From positions 50,728 to 114,727 of the forward strand of contig NZ_FOHE01000010.1 in the NCBI RefSeq assembly GCF_900111445.1: a DNA stretch of 64,000 nucleotides, given 5' to 3'. How positions within the stretch are numbered: the first letter of the stretch is position 1; each line of letters begins with the position of its first letter. Shown piece after piece: positions 48,295-56,784 of the stretch. Under the pieces are notes generated by a model, which was not told the DNA's origin, searched no databases, and saw only the letters and a program-made list of their open reading frames with translations. The position numbers were made by a program, and so were the translations under genes. This DNA is from Oceanobacillus limi. GTDB lineage: Bacteria; Bacillota; Bacilli; Bacillales; Amphibacillaceae.

Positions 48295-48772
48295 GTTCTT
48301 CCCTCATTTCTTTTACTTTTTCTTTCATTTGTTCTCGATATGTATCCAGTTTCGCCGCTATAAAATCATCAAAAGCCCCTATCATTTCAGCAGCCAGTAT
48401 ACCCGCATTTGTTGCTCCGGATTTTCCGATTGCAACTGTTGCAGTTGGAACACCACCTGGCATCTGCACAATCGATAATAAGGAATCCATTCCGTTAAGT
48501 GCTTTACTTTGAACAGGCACCCCTATTATAGGTAACGTTGTTTGAGAAGCTACCATCCCTGGTAGATGGGCAGCCCCACCAGCACCTGCAATGATTATTT
48601 TAATCCCTTTTCCCCGTGCCTCTTTGGCATAGGTAAACATTTCATCTGGGGCCCGGTGCGCGGAAATAACTTCTTTTTCATAAGCAATTTGCAGTTCATC
48701 CAATACATTACAGGTATGCTGCATTGTTTCCCAATCCGAAATACTTCCCATTATAACGCCAACTTTAGCCAT
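48281..48772 (-). CDS. purE: N5-CAIR mutase PurE
   Basis: This is a 163-residue protein, the first gene of the pur operon. Motifs are VGVIMGSISDWETMQHTCNV, ISAHRAPDEMFTYAKEARGK, IIIAGAGGAAHLPGMVASQT and LPIIGVPVQSKALNGMDSLL. It converts N5-CAIR to CAIR. Expression is set by the PurBoxes and the guanine riboswitch in the 380-nt leader region. Confidence 0.97.
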   Translation of the reverse strand: MAKVGVIMGSISDWETMQHTCNVLDELQIAYEKEVISAHRAPDEMFTYAKEARGKGIKIIIAGAGGAAHLPGMVASQTTLPIIGVPVQSKALNGMDSLLSIVQMPGGVPTATVAIGKSGATNAGILAAEMIGAFDDFIAAKLDTYREQMKEKVKEMREELANK

Positions 48773-48809
48773 GGAATCCTCCCCCTTCCATTAAAATAAA
48801 AACAAAAAA

Positions 48810-48855
48810 GTCTACTCGTCTCCCTCAAAGATTGATTGAGAGAAGATGAATAGAC
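48810..48855 (-). terminator. Riboswitch-controlled terminator of the pur operon leader
   Basis: On the minus strand GTCTATTCATCTTCTCTCAA folds back on TTTGAGGGAGACGAGTAGAC with few mismatches, followed by TTTTTTGTTTTTATTTT. It lies 37 nt before purE. Confidence 0.85.
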
Positions 48856-48967
48856 CACTAACATGCATTCGAAAATTTCAGCTTTCAAAAACCGATATTT
48901 TCATACCTATTAGAAAGGATTTCCCCTTTCTAACGTATCGAAAAATAGATCATTGTTCTCCACAATG

Positions 48968-48981
48968 ATTCATCTTCCCTC
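48968..48981 (-). promoter_or_regulatory. Antiterminator arm of the purE leader
   Basis: The minus-strand segment GAGGGAAGATGAAT starts inside the 3' strand of riboswitch helix P1. It is complementary to ATTCATCTTCTCTC (48838-48851), the 5' arm of the terminator, at 13 positions plus one G-U. Ligand binding would hide it and let the terminator form. Two private hairpins (48899-48928 and 48943-48967, approximate) fill the space between. Confidence 0.75.
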
Positions 48982-49044
48982 ATAGTCCAGCATTTACGGT
49001 GCCAGGTAGAGACTTCAAGGCCATATCCCAAGAAATATATGAGG
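48978..49044 (-). ncRNA. Guanine/hypoxanthine riboswitch upstream of purE
   Basis: The minus strand carries the purine aptamer: P1 CTCATATAT with ACTATGAG, J1/2 ATATGGCCTTGAAG, the loop core GTCTCTACCTGGCACC, GTAAATGCTGG and GACTATGAGG. The discriminator pyrimidine in GACTAT is C, the guanine-type residue (U would mean adenine). High guanine should terminate transcription before purE. Confidence 0.93.
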
Positions 49045-49099
49045 ATCCGTATTTAATTGACGATTTAAGCATAACAAAAGAAAAGCCAAAATGCAATAA

Positions 49100-49144
49100 A
49101 ATATCGAACGTTATTATATATATTTTTACAAACGTTCGGTTTTC
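49100..49144 (-). promoter_or_regulatory. Two facing PurBoxes in the pur operon promoter
   Basis: On the minus strand AAAACCGAACGTTT (49131-49144) and on the plus strand the inverted AATATCGAACGTTAT (49101-49115) match the PurR operator consensus AWWWCCGAACWWT. About 15 bases lie between them, as in B. subtilis. A TATAAT -10-like element lies between the boxes. PurR bound here represses and PRPP relieves it (established for B. subtilis). Confidence 0.8.
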
Positions 49145-49152
49145 ACTCATTT

Positions 49153-50052
49153 TTATGAACTTACCATTTTCCCTCCATTCACATGGATGACCTGACCAGA
49201 TACATATGAGGAGTCCTCGGAAGCTAAATAAACATACGCAGGAGCCAGTTCATATGGTTGACCTGCTCGCTTCATCGGAACATCCTTGCCAAATTTCTCA
49301 CTTATATAGTCTGATGAAAAGCTCGCTGGAATAAGCGGCGTCCATATTGGCCCTGGCGCAACTGCATTCACTCGGATTCCTTCCTCCATTAAATTCTGTG
49401 ACAGAGCACGAGTGAACCCAACAATCGCTCCTTTTGTTGCACTATAATCAATTAATTTTTCATTACCTTCATATGCCACAATCGAAGCTGTATTAATAAT
49501 CGTATCTCCCTCTCCCAAATAAGGCAATGCAGCTTTAGTCATGTAAAAGAACGAGTAAATGTTGGTCTGAAATGTCACATCCCATTGTTCCAAGGAAATA
49601 TCCATTAGGCTATCTTGAACAAATTGAACAGCATGGTTATTTACTAATATATTTAATTTACCAAAGTGGTTCATTGTTTGTTCCACAACGTTTTGGCAAT
49701 GCTTGGGGTCTTTTAAGTCACCTACGATTAAAAGACAGCGACGTCCAAGGGATTCTATTCGATGCTTCGTCCGAAAGGCATCTTCATTTTCATATTCATA
49801 ATAATAAGGGATAACGACATCTGCGCCCTCCTTAGCAAACGCAATAGCCGTAGCTGCGCCAATTCCACTATCTCCACCAGAAATAATAGCAACTTTATTT
49901 TTAAGCTTTCCTGATCCTTTATAATTCGGATCTTCAACCATAGGTCTAGGAACCATTAAGGGTTCAATTCCCGGTTGCTGCGGCTGATGCTGCGGTGGAA
50001 TGTTTTCCAATTCATGCGTATAATCCATTTGATGATTTCTTTGATAATACAT
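49153..50052 (-). CDS. SDR-family oxidoreductase, YhdF/YdaD-like
   Basis: This 299-residue protein starts at ATG 50052 after AGAGGGGG. The N-terminal 60 residues (LENIPPQHQPQQPGIEPLMV, then PRPMVEDPNYKGSGKLKNK) form the extension typical of Bacillus YhdF/YdaD-type dehydrogenases. The Rossmann loop is VAIISGGDSGIGAATAIAFA and the NNAG variant is LVNNHAVQ. The catalytic tetrad includes Ser in INTASIVAYEG and YSATKGAIV (Tyr-x3-Lys). The C-terminal YVSGQVIHVNGGKMVSS is standard. It reduces or oxidises an unknown carbonyl or alcohol substrate; the B. subtilis relatives belong to the general stress group. It ends 9 nt before the pur promoter boxes. Confidence 0.88.
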   Translation of the reverse strand: MYYQRNHQMDYTHELENIPPQHQPQQPGIEPLMVPRPMVEDPNYKGSGKLKNKVAIISGGDSGIGAATAIAFAKEGADVVIPYYYEYENEDAFRTKHRIESLGRRCLLIVGDLKDPKHCQNVVEQTMNHFGKLNILVNNHAVQFVQDSLMDISLEQWDVTFQTNIYSFFYMTKAALPYLGEGDTIINTASIVAYEGNEKLIDYSATKGAIVGFTRALSQNLMEEGIRVNAVAPGPIWTPLIPASFSSDYISEKFGKDVPMKRAGQPYELAPAYVYLASEDSSYVSGQVIHVNGGKMVSS

Positions 50053-50199
50053 GTTCTTACCCCCTCTAGTTGGAAATAACACATATATGGCACTATATTC
50101 GTGACTATGGGGAAATGTTCAGATTTGGGGATAACTGCATCGTTTCGGTAACATGGTGTGGAAAATAGAGGTTGGCACATCATCTAGAAAAATTAATAA

Positions 50200-50243
50200 C
50201 GGAAAGAAAAACCATATCCAAGGATAATTGGTTCCTCTTTCCG
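50200..50243. terminator. Long hairpin downstream of yebE and the tandem array
   Basis: Arms CGGAAAGAAAAACCA and TGGTTCCTCTTTCCG (13 of 15 paired) flank an inner TATCC/GGATA. There is no strong T-run directly after either arm. It may end read-through from yebE across the array. Confidence 0.45.
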
Positions 50244-50319
50244 TTGATCATACGTTGAGTGTACATAGTCGGATCCTCATTTATTAAAGCTATTGGTAGG
50301 ATGAGGGTTCCTTAGGGAT

Positions 50320-50800
50320 GAACGTTGATTTATCTGGGCTGAACGTTGATTCCCTGGGGGCGAACGTTGATTTATGCGTTTGAACGTTGATTTCCTAGGG
50401 TCGAACGTTGATTTCTACGTTCAAGCGTCGATTCCCTCGTGCTGAACGTTGATTTCTACGGTTGAGCGTCGATTTCCTCGCGTCGAACGTTGATTTCTGC
50501 TTTTGAACGTCGATTTCTTGGCGCCGAACGTTGATTTCTACGGTTGAACGTCGATTCCCTCGCGCCGAACGTTGATTCCTACGTTCAAGCGTCGATTCCC
50601 CGGGGGCGAACGTTGATTTCTACGGTTGAGCGTCGATTCCTTGCGCCGAACGTTGATTCCTACCGTTGAACGTCGATTCCCTGGGGGCGAACGTTGATTT
50701 ATGCGTTTGAACGTCGATTCCCTCGCGCCGAACGTTGATTTCTACGGTTGAACGTCGATTCCCTGGTGTCAAAAGTTGATTTCTCTGTCTGAACATCGAC
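50320..50800. repeat. Tandem array A: about 24 units of 20-21 bp in a 41-bp dimer
   Basis: Two unit types alternate on the plus strand: GAACGTTGATTTCTACGGTT (20) and GAACGTCGATTCCCTCGCGC(C) (21). Internal units are the most regular, end units are degenerate (AAAAGTTGATTTCTCTGTCT). The array is GC-richer than the flanks and occupies most of an 800-base gene-free stretch downstream of yebE. Confidence 0.95.
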
Positions 50801-50848
50801 ATTCTACTCCGCTTCCCTCCCTCAAATTTCCGCACACGGTTTCAGATT

Positions 50849-51475
50849 TTATTTTGGTGGCTTGGAGCTTGGGAAGTTTTGATTCGTTTCTGTTGGTGGA
50901 TTCGTTTTTGGATCTGCACCGCTTTTTTTCTTAGGGTTGAGTAAGCGACCTTTTCTAACCTGCTTTACCCAGAAGCCTCCATGAATCTGTTTAGGCTCAT
51001 ATGAAATAATAAATGCCTTAGGGTCGATTGTTTTAATTTCTTCATATAGTTTTAGTTCATATTTTCGCGGTGTTAAAATTTGCATGGTTAAGCGATCACC
51101 GTCCATACCATATGCAGACCAACTAGTGACCCCATAGCCTTTTTGCCGAAGTTTTTTGGTAAAATCAAGATCTGGATTACCAGAAATGACATTTACGGTT
51201 ATGTAACCAAGTGCTAGCTTTTCTTCAATAATCGAACCAACGACGACACCAACTCCGTAACCTAATGCATAGGCAATTACATTTTGGATTTGGTCAAGAT
51301 TATCTAATACAAGTCCTAGACCAATGACATACACGACAATTTCAACCATTCCTACCAATCCGGCAATATAACGTCGCCCCTTCAAGGTTAGGATCATACG
51401 AATGGTTAGGAAGGATACATAGACAACATTTATAATAAAAATGATTGTCACCATGACAAATATATTACTTAGCAA
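50849..51475 (-). CDS. yebE: YebE, DUF2179/DUF5698 membrane protein
   Basis: This 208-residue protein starts at TTG 51475, which has AGGAGG 8 nt upstream; an in-frame ATG at 51502 lies before the signal. Three N-terminal hydrophobic segments ([40 protein letters not shown] and [20 protein letters not shown]) precede the cytosolic DUF2179 domain ([20 protein letters not shown], then [20 protein letters not shown]). The last 30 residues are a Pro/Lys/Asn-rich tail ([20 protein letters not shown]) beyond the usual UPF0316 length of about 184. The function is unknown. Its place between pbuG and purE agrees with B. subtilis. Confidence 0.85.
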   Translation of the reverse strand: MLSNIFVMVTIIFIINVVYVSFLTIRMILTLKGRRYIAGLVGMVEIVVYVIGLGLVLDNLDQIQNVIAYALGYGVGVVVGSIIEEKLALGYITVNVISGNPDLDFTKKLRQKGYGVTSWSAYGMDGDRLTMQILTPRKYELKLYEEIKTIDPKAFIISYEPKQIHGGFWVKQVRKGRLLNPKKKSGADPKTNPPTETNQNFPSSKPPK

Positions 51476-51615
51476 ACATAAAACCTCCTCATTCTTGCCC
51501 ATCTAGAATACAACAAATGATCATGATATGAAACCCTACACGCTTAGGCGAATCACCTATATCTTATTGAATGCATAAAATAGTAGCATCTATTATTCCA
51601 AATGGGGTGTTACTC

Positions 51616-52050
51616 ATGGATCCATTTCAGCATATGAACGAATGGAAAAATAACATGGATCAATTTTTTGGTGAAAAATTCTGGGATCAATTTGAAGGTA
51701 TTGTTAAACCTAATATTCCCCAAATCAATATTTACCAAACAGACCACGAACTTTTATGTATTGTTAATGTTCCTGGATTGCAGGATCTGGACAAATTAGA
51801 TATTTATGTAGATTATGCAACATTAGAATTAAGAGGTGTAATCGACATTGGCCATGAAGGGGGAACCGTTCTAAAAGATGAAATTCTACAAGGCGTATTT
51901 GACCGAAGTGTGTCTTTACCATTCCCAGTGCGTTCGGATAAAATCAAAGCCACGTATAAAAATGGCCTTGTATATATTCAACTACACCGATTTATTTCTG
52001 ATTCTGGTCGAAAGAATCGAGTCAATGTTCGATTGTTGGAGGATGAATAG
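51616..52050 (+). CDS. Hsp20/alpha-crystallin family protein
   Basis: This 144-residue protein starts at ATG 51616 after GGGGTG. It has the alpha-crystallin domain at about residues 35-130: IPQINIYQTDHELLCIVNVP, LDIYVDYATLELRGVIDIGH, GVFDRSVSLPFPVRSDKIKA and YKNGLVYIQL (the A-x-x-x-N-G-L motif, here ATYKNGLVYI). It is an ATP-independent holdase, or a spore coat-associated relative as with B. subtilis CotM/CotP. The sequence alone does not distinguish these. Confidence 0.85.
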   Translation: MDPFQHMNEWKNNMDQFFGEKFWDQFEGIVKPNIPQINIYQTDHELLCIVNVPGLQDLDKLDIYVDYATLELRGVIDIGHEGGTVLKDEILQGVFDRSVSLPFPVRSDKIKATYKNGLVYIQLHRFISDSGRKNRVNVRLLEDE

Positions 52051-52057
52051 GAATGGG

Positions 52058-52098
52058 TCCCCCTTTCCCTTACCATTACGGATAGGGAAGCGAGGGGA
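52058..52098. terminator. Bidirectional terminator between hsp20 and the MOSC gene
   Basis: CCCCCTTTCCCT and AGGGAAGCGAGGGG pair with one or two mismatches around a 13-base loop. T-rich tails lie on the plus side (TCCTTTATTTATTT). It lies between convergent genes. Confidence 0.65.
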
Positions 52099-52103
52099 AT
52101 CCT

Positions 52104-52811
52104 TTATTTATTTGGACCAAATACCCGTTTTTCAATAGAAGATGTTGTCCCATTTAACCTTTTGTATAACGTTTTCTTCCAACTTTCAGCGAGCAAGTCA
52201 CATGAGACTAATTCCTTCGCTGGCTCTAGATCGTCTTTTTGTACATGCATGACTTCATTACAAGCAGAAATTGTCCACTGTGGAAATGGGCGTTCAACCA
52301 ATTCCAGCTCAAGTCCAGACTCAATATTCCCTTCTTGAAGCACACGAAAATACCAACCAGTTCTACCTGTTTTTTGAATCCGTAATGCAAATTCCATCAC
52401 TCCAAATCGCCTGGCTGGCTTCCAGCATGGTTGCCTTGGTTGAGATACTTGAATCATAGCATCTCCTAGTTTATATATGTCGCCAATACATACAGATGAT
52501 TCATCCATATGGAATACCGCTAAGTTCTCTCCATTTGCGCCAATCCCAATCGTCTCGAGAGCTAAATCCTTTTTCCAGTATTCATAGTGGTGAACAGGAT
52601 AGGTAAATACCGCTTTCTCCGGGCCACCATGGTTCTTTTTATCAGCTACTTCATCCCCCTGTAATCCTGTCTTACCGAGCCAAACACTACCACTTCGCTC
52701 ATTTTTAAACATTCCACTTTCCCACTGCTTCTCCATTGGTTTTTCGGCATTTGGATTGCCAACCTGTTTTACTTTCCCTGTTAGTAGTTTATGTATCTGT
52801 GGTCTTTTCAT
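52104..52811 (-). CDS. MOSC-domain protein (YiiM/YflK type)
   Basis: This is a 235-residue protein. The MOSC domain is seen from SGSVWLGKTGLQGDEVADKK, NHGGPEKAVFTYPVHHYEYW, GIGANGENLAVFHMDESSVC, IQVSQPRQPCWKPARRF (the conserved Cys) and RTGWYFRVLQEGNIESG. The C-terminus has the 3-alpha accessory region. Stand-alone MOSC proteins are linked to molybdenum cofactor chemistry and, in E. coli YiiM, to detoxifying N-hydroxylated bases. The start follows GGAAGTGATC. Confidence 0.85.
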   Translation of the reverse strand: MKRPQIHKLLTGKVKQVGNPNAEKPMEKQWESGMFKNERSGSVWLGKTGLQGDEVADKKNHGGPEKAVFTYPVHHYEYWKKDLALETIGIGANGENLAVFHMDESSVCIGDIYKLGDAMIQVSQPRQPCWKPARRFGVMEFALRIQKTGRTGWYFRVLQEGNIESGLELELVERPFPQWTISACNEVMHVQKDDLEPAKELVSCDLLAESWKKTLYKRLNGTTSSIEKRVFGPNK

Positions 52812-52914
52812 ATGATCACTTCCAGTAATTTATGGTATAGTAATTAAATATCTATCATTATAACACTTTTGTTGTTATTTTCAGAATTTAAGATACCTAA
52901 TAGGGGGATTCCTT

Positions 52915-53442
52915 ATGACAAATAAACATAGTAAAGCAACGTTTGCTGGCGGCTGTTTTTGGTGTATGGTAAAACCATTCGATCAGTGGGATGGAGTTCA
53001 CAGTGTGATATCTGGATATACAGGCGGACATGTTGAAAAACCTAGTTACGAAGATGTAAAAACAGGAACAACTGGTCATTATGAGGCTGTAGAGATCACT
53101 TATGACCCAAACATCATTGACTATCAAACAATACTGGATCTCTATTGGAGACAAATTGACCCTACAGATGATGGTGGTCAGTTCCATGATCGTGGTGACC
53201 AATATCGAACGGCGATATTTTACCATGATGAAAAGCAGAAAGAACAAGCTGAAGATTCCAAGCAAGAGCTCGGTAATAGTGGAAAATTTTCCAAACCAAT
53301 TGTTACCGAAATCTTACCTGCGACTACATTTTATCCAGCAGAAGATTACCACCAGGATTTTTATAAAAAAAATGAAGAAGAATACCAGGAAGACCGAGCA
53401 AAGTCTGGTCGCGACGAATTTATTGAAGAAACCTGGAAATAA
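52915..53442 (+). CDS. msrA: Peptide-methionine (S)-S-oxide reductase MsrA
   Basis: This 175-residue protein has the MsrA active site KATFAGGCFWCMVKPFDQWD (GCFWC motif with the catalytic Cys), GVHSVISGYTGGHVEKPSYE, HYEAVEITYDPNIIDYQTIL, DPTDDGGQFHDRGDQYRTAI and ATTFYPAEDYHQDFY. It repairs S-sulfoxide methionine. The resolving Cys expected near the C-terminus is not visible, so it may recycle through another thiol. No msrB follows; the gene ends at a terminator. Confidence 0.95.
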   Translation: MTNKHSKATFAGGCFWCMVKPFDQWDGVHSVISGYTGGHVEKPSYEDVKTGTTGHYEAVEITYDPNIIDYQTILDLYWRQIDPTDDGGQFHDRGDQYRTAIFYHDEKQKEQAEDSKQELGNSGKFSKPIVTEILPATTFYPAEDYHQDFYKKNEEEYQEDRAKSGRDEFIEETWK

Positions 53443-53508
53443 ACACCCGCTTATGGGTGTTTTTCTTTTGGTGGATAGAATGATATGGGATTCCCTATCA
53501 TTCTATCC
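53441..53508 (+). terminator. Tandem terminators after msrA
   Basis: Hairpin 1 is AAACACCC/GGGTGTTT (53441-53462), followed by TTCTTTT. Hairpin 2 is GGATAGAATGATA with TATCATTCTATCC (53473-53508), followed by CCTTTTTCTTTT. Both are perfect. Confidence 0.85.
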
Positions 53509-53576
53509 CCTTTTTCTTTTACAAGGATAGTAGTATAATTGCCTTTACATTATGAAACAGATTAGGAGCGGACATC

Positions 53577-54746
53577 TTGTCAAAAACAGAATCATTAGTA
53601 CCATTGAAGATGCTATTATTTAGCTTTCATGCAACAAATACCATTATATTGAGTTACCTCCCACTGTATTTAAAATACAAAGGATTAGAAGGTTCAGAGA
53701 TAGGGTATGTACTTGCAATCGGACCTCTTGCATCGATTTTTGCTCAACCAATATGGGGGTATTTAAGTGATAAATATAAAACCGTAAAGAAAATATTAAT
53801 CGTTTGTATTTTAGGGTTATTAATTGGAAGTACAATCTTTTTTCAGATGGATACATTATCCACCATTCTGCTCATGGGGGCTGTGTTTTACTTTTTTGCA
53901 ACTCCCATTGGCGCACTTGGTGATAGCTTAGCGCAACGACGAGCAGAGGAAATAGGCGCCTCCTTTGGTTCCATTCGAACATGGGGATCCATCGGCTTCG
54001 CTACTTCCTCATTAGCGATTGGTGCATTACTAACTGAATACGGTGTTCAATACATGATCTGGCCATACTTATTTTTTGGAACAATTGCTTTACTCATTGT
54101 CTTTCGTTTAAAGGATGTAAAAGTGGAATCGGACCCGGTTAAGCTTCAAGACTTAAAAAAGCTTATCCAAAATAAGCCATTTCTTATCTTTTTAGTTCTA
54201 ATGTTGTTTATTACCATTACACATCGAACAAGTGATAGTTTCATTGGTTTATACATTGAACAACTTGGCGGAAATGAGAGGTTAGTTGGCGTCGCTTGGT
54301 TTGTCGGGGTGATTAGTGAGGCAGCTGTGTTCTTTTTTGCTGGTCGTTGGTTTAAAAAGTTTCATCCATTAGTTTTTGTCATTATTGCTGGTGTGCTTTA
54401 TAGTATGCGGTGGTTCCTATACGCATATGCGAACGATCCTATGTATGTCATTGCGCTTCAATTTTTGCATGGCTTAACATTTGGTGTGTTTTATCTAGCA
54501 GCCTTCGACTATGTTTCTCGACTAATTCCAAAACTGTTGCAGTCTACAGGGCATCTTGTATTTTTCGCAACCTTCTTTGGCGTCTCCGGCATTATTGGTT
54601 CATTAATGGGTGGTGCATTAATGGATTCTTATGGTGGAGGAACACTTTATTTCGTAATGGGTTGCATGGCTGTCATTGGAACAATTAGTATGACGATTTA
54701 TCATGTATTGCCGTACGGGAAAAAAACCACACAACCTGGTGAATAA
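53577..54746 (+). CDS. MFS transporter (MFS_1-like, YwbF/HcaT type)
   Basis: This 389-residue protein has about 12 hydrophobic segments. It starts at TTG 53577 after AGGAGCG. MFS loop markers are PIWGYLSDKYKTVKKI after segment 2 and GALGDSLAQRRAEEIGASFG in the middle; the latter is typical of the nucleoside/phenylpropionate-type (MFS_1-like) group. The substrate is unknown. It follows the two msrA terminators and therefore has its own promoter in the 68-nt gap. Confidence 0.8.
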   Translation: MSKTESLVPLKMLLFSFHATNTIILSYLPLYLKYKGLEGSEIGYVLAIGPLASIFAQPIWGYLSDKYKTVKKILIVCILGLLIGSTIFFQMDTLSTILLMGAVFYFFATPIGALGDSLAQRRAEEIGASFGSIRTWGSIGFATSSLAIGALLTEYGVQYMIWPYLFFGTIALLIVFRLKDVKVESDPVKLQDLKKLIQNKPFLIFLVLMLFITITHRTSDSFIGLYIEQLGGNERLVGVAWFVGVISEAAVFFFAGRWFKKFHPLVFVIIAGVLYSMRWFLYAYANDPMYVIALQFLHGLTFGVFYLAAFDYVSRLIPKLLQSTGHLVFFATFFGVSGIIGSLMGGALMDSYGGGTLYFVMGCMAVIGTISMTIYHVLPYGKKTTQPGE

Positions 54747-55314
54747 TTCGCATAACTATTTGATCACGATACACCGCATTCGCATCGTTATGTATATAAA
54801 TGCGAGGTAACTTTTTATTTCGACTTTCCAGATCTAATGGATATACGCTACGCAGAATGCTACGCTTTCCGAGGGCACGGCCTCAGCCAAGGAAATAAAG
54901 GAATGAGGTTCCACTTTGTAATTGATGAGGATCGTGGTTCCTTTAAATGACCAAAAAACGACTCAAACAAGCAGTTCGAGGATTCTCATTCCTCTATTAG
55001 ACATAAATCAGTGAAAATTTTACTGGAAAAGCTAAATAAAGGAATGAGGTTCCAAAAACATGCATCTGGTGTCTTATTTCAGCCATTTAGCGGAATGAGG
55101 TTCCACTTCGCAATTGATCAGGATCACTCATTCCGCTATTCGGACCCAATGGTTGTTCGATGAAACTTGTTTTTTTCAATGACGGATTAGTGTTCAACGT
55201 CAGCCGAATACTAGAATACAAGTTATTAGTTTAATCATATATCTCTACAATATTTCCAAAAGCCAACTTCATTGAAAATTCACGTGGCTTATCATTTCCC
55301 AACAATAAAAGAAA
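54747..55314. repeat. Gene-free stretch with a GGAATGAGGTTCC repeat family
   Basis: GGAATGAGGTTCC occurs at 54900-54912, 55041-55053 and 55092-55104. Two copies continue for about 27 bases (CACTT-G-AATTGAT-AGGATC) to 54933 and 55124. At 54978-54994 the inverse GAGGATTCTCATTCCTC occurs. The last copy can fold (AGCGGAATGAG with CTCATTCCGCT). No ORF is supported. Confidence 0.75.
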
Positions 55315-55345
55315 AAGCGAAGTCATCCCGAAGGTGGCTTCGCTT
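55315..55345 (-). terminator. Terminator of pbuG
   Basis: AAGCGAAGCCA and TGACTTCGCTT (one mismatch) flank a loop and are followed on the minus strand by TTTCTTTTATTG. Confidence 0.85.
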
Positions 55346-55349
55346 GTCT

Positions 55350-56642
55350 TTAACTTAAGAACATAAAATATAAAACAAAGATAACAAACAATCCATACAT
55401 TATAGGATGAATTTCTTTCGCACGTCCTTTGATCACCATCGTAATCGGATAGAAAATAAATCCTATCGCAATACCTGTGGCAATGCTGTATGTTAACGGC
55501 ATTGTTAAAACCGTTAAAAAGGCAGGAACTGCAATCTCAAATTGATCCCATTCAATATCTTTTAATGCGCTTGCCATCAACACACCTACAATAATTAATG
55601 CCGGAGCCGTTACTTCCGAAGTTACCACACTTAGTAATGGTGAGAAAAACAGAGCTAAAATAAAGAATCCTGCAGTTACCACGGCAGTGAAACCAGAGCG
55701 ACCGCCTACACCTACACCTGCTGTAGACTCAACATATGAAGTAGTAGTCGATGTACCAACAGCCGCACCAACTACTGTCGCAGCTGAATCAGCAAACAAT
55801 GCCTTCCCAGCACGTGGTAGTTTATTATTTTTAACCAGACCAGCCTGTGACGCCACTGCCACAAGAGTTCCAGCTGTATCGAAAAAGTCAACAAATAAAA
55901 ACGTCAAGATAACGACAAGCATTTCTAATGTAAATATTTCACCAAAATGCGCAAACGCCTGACCGAAAGTTGGTGCTACGCTTGGGATACTACCTACTAC
56001 CCCATTCAATTCCGTAAATCCAAATATAATTCCTGCAATGGTTGTTAAGATCATTCCGTAAAAAATACCAGCCCGTATGCCAAGCGTTAGCAAAACAACC
56101 GATACTACAAGGCCAAATATAGCTAACAATACACCTGCTGAAGTAAGATTCCCTAATGCTAGCAGTGTGTCTGGGTCACCTACAACAATTCCCGCACTTT
56201 GAAGTCCAATAAATGCGATAAATAGCCCGATACCTGCTCCAACCGCTTTTTTCAAATTAGCTGGAATGGCATTTATAATTTTTTCACGAACCCCAGTAAG
56301 TGTTAAAACAATAAAAATAAGTCCAGAAGCTAACACACCAGCTAGTGCTGTTTCCCATGGAATACCACTTCCAATAACAACAGAAAAAGCAAAAAATGCA
56401 TTCAAGCCCATTCCCGGTGCAAGTGCGATTGGATATTTTGCAATGATCCCCATAAATAACGAACCAACTGCCGCGGCAATTGCGGTAGCTGCAAATACAG
56501 CACCCTCATCCATTCCGGTTGCACCTAATAAATCTGGATTAACAAACAGGATATAAGCCATCGCTAAAAATGTTGTTAAACCTGCTGTAAATTCGGTACG
56601 GTAATTCGTTCCTAATTCTTCAAATTGAAAATACTTCTTCAC
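55350..56642 (-). CDS. pbuG: Guanine/hypoxanthine permease PbuG
   Basis: This 430-residue NCS2/AzgA-type permease has about 12-14 hydrophobic segments. Signatures are TEFTAGLTTFLAMAYILFVN, PIALAPGMGLNAFFAFSVVI, LFVDFFDTAGTLVAVASQAG and TSYVESTAGVGVGGRSGFTA. It imports hypoxanthine and guanine. It has its own promoter with a PurBox and a guanine riboswitch, so it should be off when guanine is plentiful. Position and regulation match B. subtilis pbuG (yebB). Confidence 0.94.
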   Translation of the reverse strand: MKKYFQFEELGTNYRTEFTAGLTTFLAMAYILFVNPDLLGATGMDEGAVFAATAIAAAVGSLFMGIIAKYPIALAPGMGLNAFFAFSVVIGSGIPWETALAGVLASGLIFIVLTLTGVREKIINAIPANLKKAVGAGIGLFIAFIGLQSAGIVVGDPDTLLALGNLTSAGVLLAIFGLVVSVVLLTLGIRAGIFYGMILTTIAGIIFGFTELNGVVGSIPSVAPTFGQAFAHFGEIFTLEMLVVILTFLFVDFFDTAGTLVAVASQAGLVKNNKLPRAGKALFADSAATVVGAAVGTSTTTSYVESTAGVGVGGRSGFTAVVTAGFFILALFFSPLLSVVTSEVTAPALIIVGVLMASALKDIEWDQFEIAVPAFLTVLTMPLTYSIATGIAIGFIFYPITMVIKGRAKEIHPIMYGLFVIFVLYFMFLS

Positions 56643-56677
56643 GTTATTTCCTCCCTGTTTTTATAGAGAATAAGAAA

Positions 56678-56702
56678 AGCACTCTTGATTCCCAAGAGTG
56701 CT
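56678..56702 (-). terminator. Attenuator hairpin in the pbuG leader
   Basis: Perfect arms AGCACTCTT and AAGAGTGCT flank a 7-base loop; the minus-strand tail is TTCTTATTC. It lies between the riboswitch and the gene. Confidence 0.75.
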
Positions 56703-56784
56703 ACCAATAACTATGCAAGAAAAAGTAATGAGATAGAAAACACTTCATTATTAAAAGAGCTTTCCATAAAAGAATTACTTCACC

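Noticed and set aside
48978..49044. Adenine rather than guanine riboswitch
   Set aside because: The discriminator base in GACTAT is C in all three aptamers of the window; adenine types have T there (GATTAT).
50320..50800. CRISPR array
   Set aside because: Units are contiguous 20-21-bp repeats without unique 30-40-bp spacers, no cas genes are present, and the variable parts recur between units.
50620..50835. 71-residue minus-strand ORF across array A
   Set aside because: It is a by-product of GC-rich repeats; no ribosome binding site and no frame-preserving period.
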